From NCBI RefSeq assembly GCF_030687395.1, contig NZ_CP117430.1, forward strand, positions 1,984,001-2,048,000: a DNA stretch of 64,000 nt, read 5' to 3'. Source of the DNA: Pseudomonas wuhanensis (GTDB lineage Bacteria; Pseudomonadota; Gammaproteobacteria; Pseudomonadales; Pseudomonadaceae). The position numbers were made by a program, and so were the translations under genes. The notes under the pieces are model-generated. The model saw nothing but the letters and a program-made list of their open reading frames with translations, made no database searches and was not told where the DNA came from. Shown here in pieces: positions 35,213 to 43,237 of this stretch. Positions within the stretch are counted from its first letter, which is position 1. Each line of letters begins with the position of its first letter.

Positions 35213-37006
35213 TCAACGCTCCATGACATAGGTGCCAGGTGCGGGGCAAAGGGGCGGGTACTTGCGCGAGCCGAGCTTCTTCGGTGCCGGCAGGATGTCG
35301 CCCGAGCGCTGCCCGATCCATTCGCGCCAATGCGGCCACCAGCTGCCTTGCTGGCGCTCCCCGGCGTTTTGCAGCCAGGTCTCCGGGGTCTCGGCGGTGG
35401 CAGGCGCCGCGTAGTAGAACGACTTGGGGTTGCCCGGCGGGTTCACCAGGCTCTGCAGATGGCCGGCGTTGGACAGCACGTAGGTTGTGTCCTCACCCAA
35501 CAGCCGGGCAGTGCCGTAGCAACCCTGCCAGGGGGTGATGTGGTCGGTGGTGCCGCCAACCACATAGGCTCCCACCTTCACTTGGGTCATGTCGATCGAC
35601 TCGCCGGCAATCTCAAGGGAGCCCGGGTTGCTGTAGGGGTTCTGCTGGACCAGGTCGAGGTAGTCCGCGTGCAGTTGGGCGGGTAGCTGCGTGGTGTCGT
35701 TGTTCCAGGCCAGGATGTCGAAGGCCGGCGGCTTATTGCCAAGCAGGTAGTTGTTGACCCAGTAGTTCCAGATCAGGTCGTTGGGCCGCATCCAGGCGAA
35801 CATGCGGGCCATGCTCTGGCCGCTCAGCACGCCCTTGCGCCGGGAGCTGGCCTTGGCTGCGCGCAGGGCGGAAGGGGTGGCGAATAACCCCAGGGTGGTG
35901 TCGTCCAGCACCGAGGGCATGTCGAGTACGCACACGGCCCAGCTGGTGTTGGCCACCTTGGGGCCTTCGCCACGAGCCGCCAGCCAGCCCAGGTAGGCGG
36001 CCAAGGTGATGCCCCCCGAGCAGGAGCCCCACATATTCACATCCGGGCTACCGGTGATCTTGCGCGCCACGTCCACAGCCTGGTCGAGGCACAGCGCGTA
36101 ATCGGACAAGCCCCAGTCACGGTGCTCGCTGGTGGGATTGCGCCAGCTGATGACGAAGAAGTTCACGCCGCTGTCCTGAATCCACTTGATCAGGCTTTTC
36201 TCCGGCGACAGATCGATGGCGTAGTACTTGTTGATTTGCGGTGGCGACATCACCAAGGGCCGGGCATAGACCTTTTCGGTGGTGGGCGCGAACTGCAGCA
36301 GCTCGAACATCTCGGTGCGAAATACCACTTCGCCCTTGGCCGTGGCGATGTTTTCCCCAACCTTGAACGGCGTGCTGTCGACCTGCCTCGGAAGCCCACG
36401 GTTGTTCAGCATATCCTCGCCGAATTGGCGGAGGCCCCTGGCCAGGCTCATGCCACCGGTGTCTACCAGCTTGCGCAGCGCCGCCGGATTGGTCAGCGGC
36501 GAGTTGCTCGGTGCCATTGCATCGGCCAGGAGTGCTGCTACGAATCGGGCTCGGCTCTTTTCCAGCGGGGCAAGGTCGGTGGATTCGATGAAGCGGGTCA
36601 GCTCACTTTGCCCGGCCAGGTAGGCCTGCAGCAGCGCGCGCAGGAAGGCGTTGGATTGCCAGGCCGGATCGACGAAACGCTTGTCCTTCGGGTCCGGCGC
36701 GATATCGGAGTTGCCGCCGACGATGCCGCGCAGCTCCTTCAGGTAGCCACCCAGATGAGCGCCAGCCTTGAGCGGCGACTTACCCACGGCCTTGAGCAGG
36801 TAACCGGCCGAGCTGGCCAGGTCCGCCGCGCGCATGCTGACTAGCGGATTGCCTGCCAGGGCCTGATTGGCAGCGATGCCGATCTGCTTTTGTTGCTGGG
36901 GGTTGTCCGGGAGATCGCCATCCTTGCGAGCGCGACGTTTTCGGCCGGTCACCGGGGGGCGCTGGGTGGGGGTTACGGTCTCGCTCGCTCGGGTAGATCT
37001 GCTCAT
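35213..37006 (-). CDS. Polyhydroxyalkanoate synthase, class-II-like, solitary
   Basis: 597 residues from ATG 37006; an in-frame start at 37090 has no better site. Strong resemblance to Pseudomonas PhaC1/PhaC2: catalytic Cys (~329) in GSCSGGIT, Asp (~488) in TDHITPW, His (~516) in SNAGHLQS, plus FAWMRPNDLIWNYWVNNYLL and final PGTYVMER. It polymerises (R)-3-hydroxyacyl-CoA into medium-chain polyester granules. Unlike the normal phaC1-phaZ-phaC2-phaD-phaFI cluster it stands alone, and it has a basic N-terminal extension (TGRKRRARKDGD) of about 33 residues relative to PhaC1. It lies inside the segment bounded by the 77-bp repeat, so it was probably acquired and is an additional synthase. Confidence 0.92.
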   Translation of the reverse strand: MSRSTRASETVTPTQRPPVTGRKRRARKDGDLPDNPQQQKQIGIAANQALAGNPLVSMRAADLASSAGYLLKAVGKSPLKAGAHLGGYLKELRGIVGGNSDIAPDPKDKRFVDPAWQSNAFLRALLQAYLAGQSELTRFIESTDLAPLEKSRARFVAALLADAMAPSNSPLTNPAALRKLVDTGGMSLARGLRQFGEDMLNNRGLPRQVDSTPFKVGENIATAKGEVVFRTEMFELLQFAPTTEKVYARPLVMSPPQINKYYAIDLSPEKSLIKWIQDSGVNFFVISWRNPTSEHRDWGLSDYALCLDQAVDVARKITGSPDVNMWGSCSGGITLAAYLGWLAARGEGPKVANTSWAVCVLDMPSVLDDTTLGLFATPSALRAAKASSRRKGVLSGQSMARMFAWMRPNDLIWNYWVNNYLLGNKPPAFDILAWNNDTTQLPAQLHADYLDLVQQNPYSNPGSLEIAGESIDMTQVKVGAYVVGGTTDHITPWQGCYGTARLLGEDTTYVLSNAGHLQSLVNPPGNPKSFYYAAPATAETPETWLQNAGERQQGSWWPHWREWIGQRSGDILPAPKKLGSRKYPPLCPAPGTYVMER

Positions 37007-37493
37007 GGCGGCTCTCGTGTTTCTGGCGCTGGGCCCGGTTGCGGTGTTTGTCTCCGACTCTAGGGTGCAGCGGGTGCGGCCACCTCGCATCGCACGACAG
37101 CGAATTTACATTTCATGACAAGGGGCATCGTGGACTGACGAGCTGAATGGGCGGCCTGCGGGACAGTCAGTGGCTACTGGTTGCCGTGCATGGTGAAATC
37201 TGGGGGAAGAAAAAATCGTAAAAAGTGGGCAGATTTATTTTCCGTTCCCAAACGAGCGCTTATGGCTGTGGGGGAGGGCAGACATCGGCCAGAAGCTGCC
37301 ACTCGCATTCAACACGAGCACATCAAATTCAACTCCAGCCTACTGATCGAAGATCTGACGAAACAAGCGAACAGCCCAATCGACACTGTGATGGGGCATC
37401 CCCGCAATCAATGTCTATGCTTTGACCTGTGTGCAAAACGCTCCCACCGGTAATCCGTGCTGTTCTACCTGCCAACAAAAGAAAAACAGGCCC
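37007..37493. other. Intergenic region between phaC and the two-repeat protein gene
   Basis: No gene that I can support in 487 nt. It must contain the divergent promoters of phaC and of the periplasmic protein. AGTGGGCAGATTTATTTTCC at 37224-37243 resembles the hairpin element on the other side of phaC. Short open frames here lack ribosome sites and family resemblance. Confidence 0.5.
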
Positions 37494-38063
37494 ATGAAAC
37501 CGATTCCCTCCCTTGCCGTTGTAACCCTTGCCTCGATCATGGCCGCGATCGGCTTTACGGCCCATGCATCCGAGGTGCCGTTGGGTAGCCATTCCATGGA
37601 AGGTCACATCGTCACGCGGGTGCTGGCCGTTGATCCGGCGAATCATCAAGTCACCATAGAAGACGCCAACCAAAGCCCGGTATCCATCCAGCTCACGGAA
37701 AAAGCCAAGACCCTGAACAATTTGAAGGTTGGCGACAAGGTCGATATCCACGTTATTCGCTCGGTCGCCTATGTGCTCGACACGAATGTCGACGCTGCGC
37801 CAGGGGGCAGCAACGAATCAGTCCGTACCACCCAGCACAATCCTGATCCGGGCGGTGAGGCGGTTCGAAAGGTCAAGGTCACTTCAAAGATCACTCGCAT
37901 TGACTTGAAAAAACATGAAGTGACCTTGCTTCCGTCGGAAGGCGAACTGACCGTCCTGAAGGTCGAGGACCCGCAGCTTCAGGCCAAAATGAAGAAGCTC
38001 CAGGTGGGTCAGACAATCAATGCCATCTACACCGAGGTCATGAAGATCAAAACCTCGCGTTAA
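37494..38063 (+). CDS. Periplasmic protein with two similar beta-domains
   Basis: 189 residues from ATG 37494, following CAGGCCC; the longer frame from 37422 is rejected because the signal peptide starts at MKPIPSLAVVTLASIMAAIG, with cleavage after TAHA. The mature protein has two related units: VTRVLAVDPANHQVTIEDAN ... LKVGDKVDIHVI, and ITRIDLKKHEVTLLPSEGE ... LQVGQTINAIYTEV. Each looks like a small beta-barrel with a conserved (L/Q)xVGxxI/V turn. A Ser/Gly/Asn-rich linker joins them. Function unknown. It lies 50 nt before marC on the same strand, and both are in the putative insert. Confidence 0.7.
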   Translation: MKPIPSLAVVTLASIMAAIGFTAHASEVPLGSHSMEGHIVTRVLAVDPANHQVTIEDANQSPVSIQLTEKAKTLNNLKVGDKVDIHVIRSVAYVLDTNVDAAPGGSNESVRTTQHNPDPGGEAVRKVKVTSKITRIDLKKHEVTLLPSEGELTVLKVEDPQLQAKMKKLQVGQTINAIYTEVMKIKTSR

Positions 38064-38113
38064 GGTGCCTGACAAGCAAAGACCTTGAAGAAGGCTGCTA
38101 CGGACGCTTCGAT

Positions 38114-38788
38114 ATGACAGATTTGTTGAATGCTATCGCGCTTGGATTACTGGCGTTACTGCCACTGACCAATCCGCCTACAACAGTGGCTTTATTTATC
38201 GCCCTGAGCAAAGGCCTTACCCAAAAAGAAAAAAACCAACAGGCGCTTGCAACTTCGCTCTATGTTTTTCTCATCATGGCACTGACCTATTACATAGGTG
38301 AGTTTGTGATGGACGCTTTCAACATTTCCATTCCAGGCTTGCGAATGGCAGGCGGTGGCATTCTCATAATAATGGGCTTGAAGATGCTCTTCCCGCCGCC
38401 TGTCCAGGCTTCTGCTGCCGCCAACAGCCCAAAGGAACAGGCTAGTTTCGCCTTCATTCCGCTGGCCATGCCCAGTACTGCCGGGCCAGGAACCATCGCG
38501 ATGATTATCAGCGCTTCCGCGACCATTAAGCACAGCACGTTATTTCCAGCCTGGGTGCTATTAACCGCGCCGCCGTTAATCTTCTTGTTTACTGCGATTA
38601 TTCTCTGGGTCTGCCTGCGCAGCTCAGGATTAATCATGAAAATAACAGGGGAGTCAGGCATTGATGCGATATCACGCCTGATGGGCTTTCTACTCGTATG
38701 CATGGGTGCTCAGTTCGCCATAAACGGGTCGGTAGAAATAGTACAAACCATCATTGACAATAACTTTCATTTACCCCGCCCTCAGTAG
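38114..38788 (+). CDS. MarC family integral membrane protein
   Basis: 224 residues with six hydrophobic segments. Family marks: LLPLTNPPTTVALFIALSKG near the N-terminus, PGLRMAGGGILIIMGLKML, and IPLAMPSTAGPGTIAMIISA. MarC proteins (UPF0056) are inner-membrane proteins whose substrate is not established; they were once thought to be linked to antibiotic resistance. Base composition is clearly richer in A and T than in the flanking core genes, which supports recent acquisition. It probably shares a transcript with the upstream periplasmic protein. Confidence 0.9.
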   Translation: MTDLLNAIALGLLALLPLTNPPTTVALFIALSKGLTQKEKNQQALATSLYVFLIMALTYYIGEFVMDAFNISIPGLRMAGGGILIIMGLKMLFPPPVQASAAANSPKEQASFAFIPLAMPSTAGPGTIAMIISASATIKHSTLFPAWVLLTAPPLIFLFTAIILWVCLRSSGLIMKITGESGIDAISRLMGFLLVCMGAQFAINGSVEIVQTIIDNNFHLPRPQ

Positions 38789-38921
38789 CTCAATCTCCAG
38801 GCTACGGGCGGCTAAAACGTGGGTGTCTGCTACCCTTGGTTTTGTCATCGAGGTCGGTTGTTTTCACTCCCTGACATTGATCCAGCCTGCTCAAGCCTGC
38901 CTGACCACATGAGGTGGGGCG

Positions 38922-39029
38922 ATGCGCACTTCTCTAATGGAGAAAATCAAGCCAGGCTTCAGCGAAGCCTTCCGCCACGTTTGCTTTTTTGAGCGAAATT
39001 TTTGGGCGGGGTCTTCGGGCGGCGCCTAG
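38922..39029 (+). CDS. Possible small ORF, 35 codons
   Basis: MRTSLMEKIKPGFSEAFRHV and a short tail, with a good GAGGTGG ribosome site 6-7 nt before the ATG. It lies in the 291-nt gap between marC and the EAL/GGDEF gene. No family recognised, and it may well be chance. The gap also holds a small hairpin (AGGCTTC / GAAGCCT, 38954-38970). Confidence 0.25.
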   Translation: MRTSLMEKIKPGFSEAFRHVCFFERNFWAGSSGGA

Positions 39030-39079
39030 TGATGGATTAGTCCTGGAATTGTGTGGTACCCGCGAAGGCGTCAGATCAA

Positions 39080-40870
39080 TCAGCGATGCCCAATGAGCAG
39101 TTCTTCTTCAGGTCCGGACACCGCCAGGCTATCAATTACATGCACGCTATACCCCGGCACATTCTTCGCGTGGTGTTTGGCCTGTGATGCCATCTCTGCC
39201 AATTGGCTCGCGTCGAGTTGTCCGCAGGCCTGTGGATGCAGATGCACCACGCCGATGGACAGGGACAGTAACGGGAATTCCTGCCGCACACCCTGGCGGT
39301 TGGGGGCGATGAAGCAGCCGGCTTCGAGGTGTTCGCTGCGGTAGAAGCGTCGGCATTGGCTGTGGAAGTCGTCCAGCAACTGGTTCAGGCGTTTGCGCCA
39401 GTCTTCCGGGCCGAGCACCAGCAGGAAGTCGTCGCCGCCGATATGGCCGACGAAGTCGCGGGAAGGGTCGATGCGGTCGTTCAGGCATTGCGCCAGGCAC
39501 AGTAGGACTTCATCCCCGCGACCGTAGCCGTAGATGTCGTTGAAGGGTTTGAAGCTGTCGATGTCCACGTAGCAGATCATCGATTCCCGTTCCTGTTGCA
39601 GCAGGCGTGTCAGGCATTGCTGGATCGGCACGTTGCCCGGTAGCAGGGTCAGCGGGTTGGCGTAGCGGGCTTGCTGGATTTTCAGTTCGGTGATCAGCTT
39701 GAGCACGTCGATCACTCGGCCAAGCCCCAGATAGCCGCCGTTGAGGGTGATGATGAAGTCTTCTTCGATACGCTGGCGGGCGCGGCTGGTGATCAGGCGG
39801 CTGACCTGTTGCAGCGACTGGCTCAGTTCCACGGCGAGGAAGTCGTCGCTCATCAAGCGGCTGATGGGCTTGCGGGCGAACAGGTCGGTGGCAAAGGGCT
39901 TGAGCAAGGCATCCGAGAGCGAATGACGGTGGACAATGCCGCAGGGCTGGCCTTGTTCGTCGAGCACCGCCAGGGAGTTCAGGTTGGCTTGGCGGCGGAA
40001 GGCTTCCAGCACGGTGGCGGTCGGGGTGGCGCTGGTCACCGCCGGCTGGTCGTTGAGCAGGGCGCTGAGGTCACTGACTTCCTCATTCAGTATCGCGGCG
40101 ACGCTGTTCGGTTTGGGCATCAAGGTTCGGGCATCTCGGGGCGGATGCTCTTGAGGCCGACAGAGCAGATAACCTTGCAGCAGATCAACGCCCATTTCAG
40201 TCAGTACGGCGAGTTCTTCCTGCAATTCGATGCCTTCGGCGATCACTTTTGCCCGCGAAGCCTTGGCGATCTGCAGGATCGAGCCGACGAATTCACGCTT
40301 GAGCGCGTCCTGATGAATGCCGTCGATAAAGTGCCGATCGATCTTGACGTAGTCCGGGCGCAATTCAGACCAGAGCCGCAAGCTCGAATAACCGGCACCC
40401 AGATCATCCAGCGCAATAGAAAAGCCCATCGCCCGATAGTGATGCAGGGCGTTTTGCAGCAACTGGAAATCGTCGGTCGGGGTCTGTTCGGTGAGTTCGA
40501 TCACCACCTGGCTCGGAGGTATGCCGAAATCCTGCAGCAGTTGCAGGGTGCGTCCGGGTTGGTGGGCGGCTTCGAGCAGGGATTCCGGGGATACGTTGAG
40601 GAAGAGTTTGCCGGGCAATTGCTGTTCATTGAAGCGGCGGCAAGCACTTTGACGGCAAGCGATTTCCAGTTCGCTGAGGCGACCGGCCTGGCGGGCTATC
40701 GCGAACAGGGCGACAGGGGAGTGCAGTGGGCTGTTGGAGGGGCCACGGCTGAGGGCTTCGTAACCGATGATGCGTCGTTCAGAGAGGGAAATGATCGGTT
40801 GGAACAGGCTGTGCAAACCGCTTTGAGTCAGTATCGAGCTCAAGGCACTCAGCTGTTCGGTCGTGGTCAT
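39080..40870 (-). CDS. EAL-CBS-GGDEF cyclic-di-GMP protein
   Basis: 596 residues, no membrane segment. The N-terminal EAL domain has EAL (38-40), VIELTEQTP, DDLGAGYSSL and KIDRHFIDGI, so the phosphodiesterase metal and catalytic residues appear kept. The middle (about 265-395) is a CBS pair (SLAVLDEQGQPCGIVHRHSL, RLMSDDFLAVE). The C-terminal GGDEF domain reads YVDIDSFKPFNDIYGYGRGD, then HIGGDDFLLVLG (about 475-479). The signature is GGDDF, with Asp for Glu, so cyclase activity may be weak or the domain may only bind GTP. Its last ~26 codons before the terminal tail are duplicated at 34874-34950. Cytoplasmic c-di-GMP turnover protein, perhaps tuned by an adenine nucleotide through CBS. Confidence 0.9.
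   Translation of the reverse strand: MTTTEQLSALSSILTQSGLHSLFQPIISLSERRIIGYEALSRGPSNSPLHSPVALFAIARQAGRLSELEIACRQSACRRFNEQQLPGKLFLNVSPESLLEAAHQPGRTLQLLQDFGIPPSQVVIELTEQTPTDDFQLLQNALHHYRAMGFSIALDDLGAGYSSLRLWSELRPDYVKIDRHFIDGIHQDALKREFVGSILQIAKASRAKVIAEGIELQEELAVLTEMGVDLLQGYLLCRPQEHPPRDARTLMPKPNSVAAILNEEVSDLSALLNDQPAVTSATPTATVLEAFRRQANLNSLAVLDEQGQPCGIVHRHSLSDALLKPFATDLFARKPISRLMSDDFLAVELSQSLQQVSRLITSRARQRIEEDFIITLNGGYLGLGRVIDVLKLITELKIQQARYANPLTLLPGNVPIQQCLTRLLQQERESMICYVDIDSFKPFNDIYGYGRGDEVLLCLAQCLNDRIDPSRDFVGHIGGDDFLLVLGPEDWRKRLNQLLDDFHSQCRRFYRSEHLEAGCFIAPNRQGVRQEFPLLSLSIGVVHLHPQACGQLDASQLAEMASQAKHHAKNVPGYSVHVIDSLAVSGPEEELLIGHR
39152..39228. repeat. Right copy of the 77-bp direct repeat
   Basis: Part of the intact EAL/GGDEF gene, near its 3' end. 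It pairs with 34874-34950 (73/77 identical, same orientation). The two copies bound 4.2 kb containing phaC, the two-repeat protein and marC. Confidence 0.9.
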
Positions 40871-40885
40871 GGCGTTCTCTGGCGA

Positions 40886-40932
40886 TAAAAAAAGGACTGG
40901 GCGTGCTCTCGTTAAAGAGCACGCCCAGTCCT
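40886..40932 (-). terminator. Strong terminator of prc
   Basis: Minus strand: AGGACTGGGCGTGCTCT / AGAGCACGCCCAGTCCT, a perfect 17-bp stem with a 6-nt loop, followed by seven T. It lies 84 nt after the prc stop. Confidence 0.9.
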
Positions 40933-41015
40933 GTATTTCACGACAGAATGATGACTGTTTGATGACGCTCCGGGGAGCGTCAACATTAAATTGCCATCAT
41001 CTTGCTTGTAACAAC

Positions 41016-43097
41016 TTAGTGCTTGGCAACCGCGGTGTTGAGTTTCAAGTAATCCAGCAGAATCCGCCCGGTCTCGCTCAGATAAGCATCGTCTTCTGGC
41101 TTGGTCTTGTCCTGCTCGACCGCGATGGCATCTTCGTCTTCTTTCTTCAGCTCTTTGAGCGGCTCTTCGCCCTTGGCCTTGCGACGGATGTTTTCCATGG
41201 CCAGTTGCTTGGCTTCGATATCGGCGTGTTGTGCACGACGGTCGGCTTCATTGAGGCTGACGGTTTTTTCGCTCATCAACTTCTGCGCCAGGGCCAGTTT
41301 GTCGCGGATGAACACGAACTCCGCGTCCTTGGCCGTGCGCACGTCATGCTCGGACTTGAGCTGCGTGATGTACGGTTTGAACGGGTCAAGCGCAGGCTTG
41401 ATGGCCGCACGAATGGTGTCCCATGGCATGGCTTCCGGCAGGGCGCTTTCACCGATTTCCTTGGTGTCGATGATCGACGGGTAATCGATGTCCGGCAGCA
41501 CGCCCTGATGCTGGGTGCTCTGACCGGAAACCCGGTAGAACTTGGCCAGGGTCAGTTTCAGTTCGCCATGGTTGAGCGGCTGAATGGTCTGCACGGTGCC
41601 TTTACCGAAGGTCTGGCCGCCGATGATCAGCGCGCGGTGGTAGTCCTGCATGGCACCGGCGAAGATCTCCGAAGCCGAGGCGGACAAACGGTTGACCAGC
41701 AACGCCATCGGGCCTTTGTAGAATGCGCCCGGGTTTTCATCTTCCAGCACATCGACCCGGCCGTCGGCGTTACGCACCAGTACGGTCGGACCTTTATCGA
41801 TGAACAGACTGGTCAGCTCGGTGGCTTCCTGCAAGGAACCGCCGCCGTTGTTGCGCAGGTCGATGACCACGCCGTCGACCTTGTCTTTCTGCAACTCGGT
41901 CAGCAGCTTCTTGACGTCGCGGGTGGTGCTCTTGTAGTCCGGATCGCCAGCACGGAAGGCCTTGAAGTCCAGATAGAAGGCCGGGATCTCGATAACGCCG
42001 AGCTTGTAGTCCTTGCCATCCTGCTTGAGGTTGAGGACCGACTTCTTCACCGCCTGGTCTTCGAGTTTCACCGCTTCGCGGGTGATCGGCACGATCTTGG
42101 TGGTCTGGTCGTTCGGCGCATTGCTGGCCGGAATCACTTCCAGGCGCACCACGGTGCCTTTCGGACCACGAATCAGTTTGACCACTTCGTCCAGGCGCCA
42201 GCCGACCACGTCGACCATTTCTTTGTTGCCCTGGGCCACGCCGATGATCTTGTCGGCCGGTGCAACCTGTTTGGTCTTGTCGGCCGGGCCGGCAGGCACC
42301 AGGCGCACGACTTTCACTTGATCGTTGTCGCTCTGCAACACGGCACCGATGCCCTCGAGGGACAGGCTCATGTTGATGTCGAAGTTTTCCGCGTTATCCG
42401 GCGACAGATAGTTGGTGTGCGGGTCGTAGGACATGGCGAAGGTGTTGATGTACGCCTGGAAGATGTCTTCCGGGCGGGTCTGGTCCAGACGCGACAACTG
42501 ATTCTTGTAACGCTTGGTCAGGGTTTCCTGAATCTGCTTCGACTCTTTGCCGGAGATCTTCATCCGCAGCACTTCGTCCTTGACGCGTTTGCGCCACAGG
42601 TCGTCCAGCTCGGCGGTGGTCTTGAGCCAAGGGGCATCCTTGCGATCGACCAGCAAGGTTTCCTTGGCGGTGAAGTCGATCTTGTCGACGCCTTTGTTCA
42701 GCTCGGCAAGGGCAAAGTCCAGACGCGCCTTGACGCGGTCCAGGTAGCGCTTGTAGATGGTGAACCCGGCGTTCAGGTCGCCGCTTTTGAGGAAGTCGTC
42801 AAACTGGGTTTTCCATTTGTCGAATTCGGCAATATCGCTGGCCATGAAGTAGCTGCGCGATGGGTCCAGCAGCTTGATATAGCTGTCGTAGATGATCACG
42901 GAGCGTGCATCGTCGAGCGGTGGCTTGCTGTAATGGTGACGCTTGAGCAGTTCGACGACGTTCAGACTGGCGATGACTTCGTCGCGATCGGGCTGAAGCT
43001 TGTCCCAGCTGTTGGCTGCGAACGAATTGCTCGACATCGGCAAGAGACCGAGACCAATGACAAGAGCGAGGGCGGTGCTGGGGAAAAAATGCTTCAT
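41016..43097 (-). CDS. prc: Carboxy-terminal processing protease Prc (Tsp)
   Basis: 693 residues from ATG 43097 (signal peptide MKHFFPSTALALVIGLGLLP). An N-terminal helical domain precedes a PDZ domain (GIGAVLQSDNDQVKVVRLVP), the S41 protease core and a C-terminal DUF3340 extension. The catalytic Ser is in RLSASASEIFAGAMQ and the Lys in GGQTFGKGTVQ. Prc degrades misfolded or tagged periplasmic proteins from their C-termini. In P. aeruginosa (AlgO/Prc) it cleaves truncated MucA and so affects alginate; it also matures cell-wall enzymes. Monocistronic, with its own strong terminator. Confidence 0.95.
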   Translation of the reverse strand: MKHFFPSTALALVIGLGLLPMSSNSFAANSWDKLQPDRDEVIASLNVVELLKRHHYSKPPLDDARSVIIYDSYIKLLDPSRSYFMASDIAEFDKWKTQFDDFLKSGDLNAGFTIYKRYLDRVKARLDFALAELNKGVDKIDFTAKETLLVDRKDAPWLKTTAELDDLWRKRVKDEVLRMKISGKESKQIQETLTKRYKNQLSRLDQTRPEDIFQAYINTFAMSYDPHTNYLSPDNAENFDINMSLSLEGIGAVLQSDNDQVKVVRLVPAGPADKTKQVAPADKIIGVAQGNKEMVDVVGWRLDEVVKLIRGPKGTVVRLEVIPASNAPNDQTTKIVPITREAVKLEDQAVKKSVLNLKQDGKDYKLGVIEIPAFYLDFKAFRAGDPDYKSTTRDVKKLLTELQKDKVDGVVIDLRNNGGGSLQEATELTSLFIDKGPTVLVRNADGRVDVLEDENPGAFYKGPMALLVNRLSASASEIFAGAMQDYHRALIIGGQTFGKGTVQTIQPLNHGELKLTLAKFYRVSGQSTQHQGVLPDIDYPSIIDTKEIGESALPEAMPWDTIRAAIKPALDPFKPYITQLKSEHDVRTAKDAEFVFIRDKLALAQKLMSEKTVSLNEADRRAQHADIEAKQLAMENIRRKAKGEEPLKELKKEDEDAIAVEQDKTKPEDDAYLSETGRILLDYLKLNTAVAKH

Positions 43098-43237
43098 GCT
43101 GATTCGACGCGGGGACAATTGATCACGCATATTAGGCCGTCTTTGAAGTCGCCGGTTCCCACAAGGGCCGGTCGCATAATGCAAGAAAGCCCGGCGCTAT
43201 AGCTTCGGGCTCAGTCCAGACTCACTATGGAGGCACT

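Noticed and set aside
34602..35231. 209-codon plus-strand frame as one real gene
   Set aside because: Its middle is an antisense copy of the EAL/GGDEF gene and its end passes through a hairpin and the phaC tail. Only the first ~67 codons from 34674 look genic.
35040..35339. 99-codon minus-strand frame at the phaC 3' end
   Set aside because: Overlaps the end of phaC in another frame. RAVRPVSLVMIDGRWLKIRL looks protein-like, but I could not link it to a family or a start site.
40863..43202. 779-codon open frame on the plus strand opposite prc
   Set aside because: Prc on the other strand has signal peptide, PDZ and catalytic residues. The antisense product is low-complexity and unlike any family.
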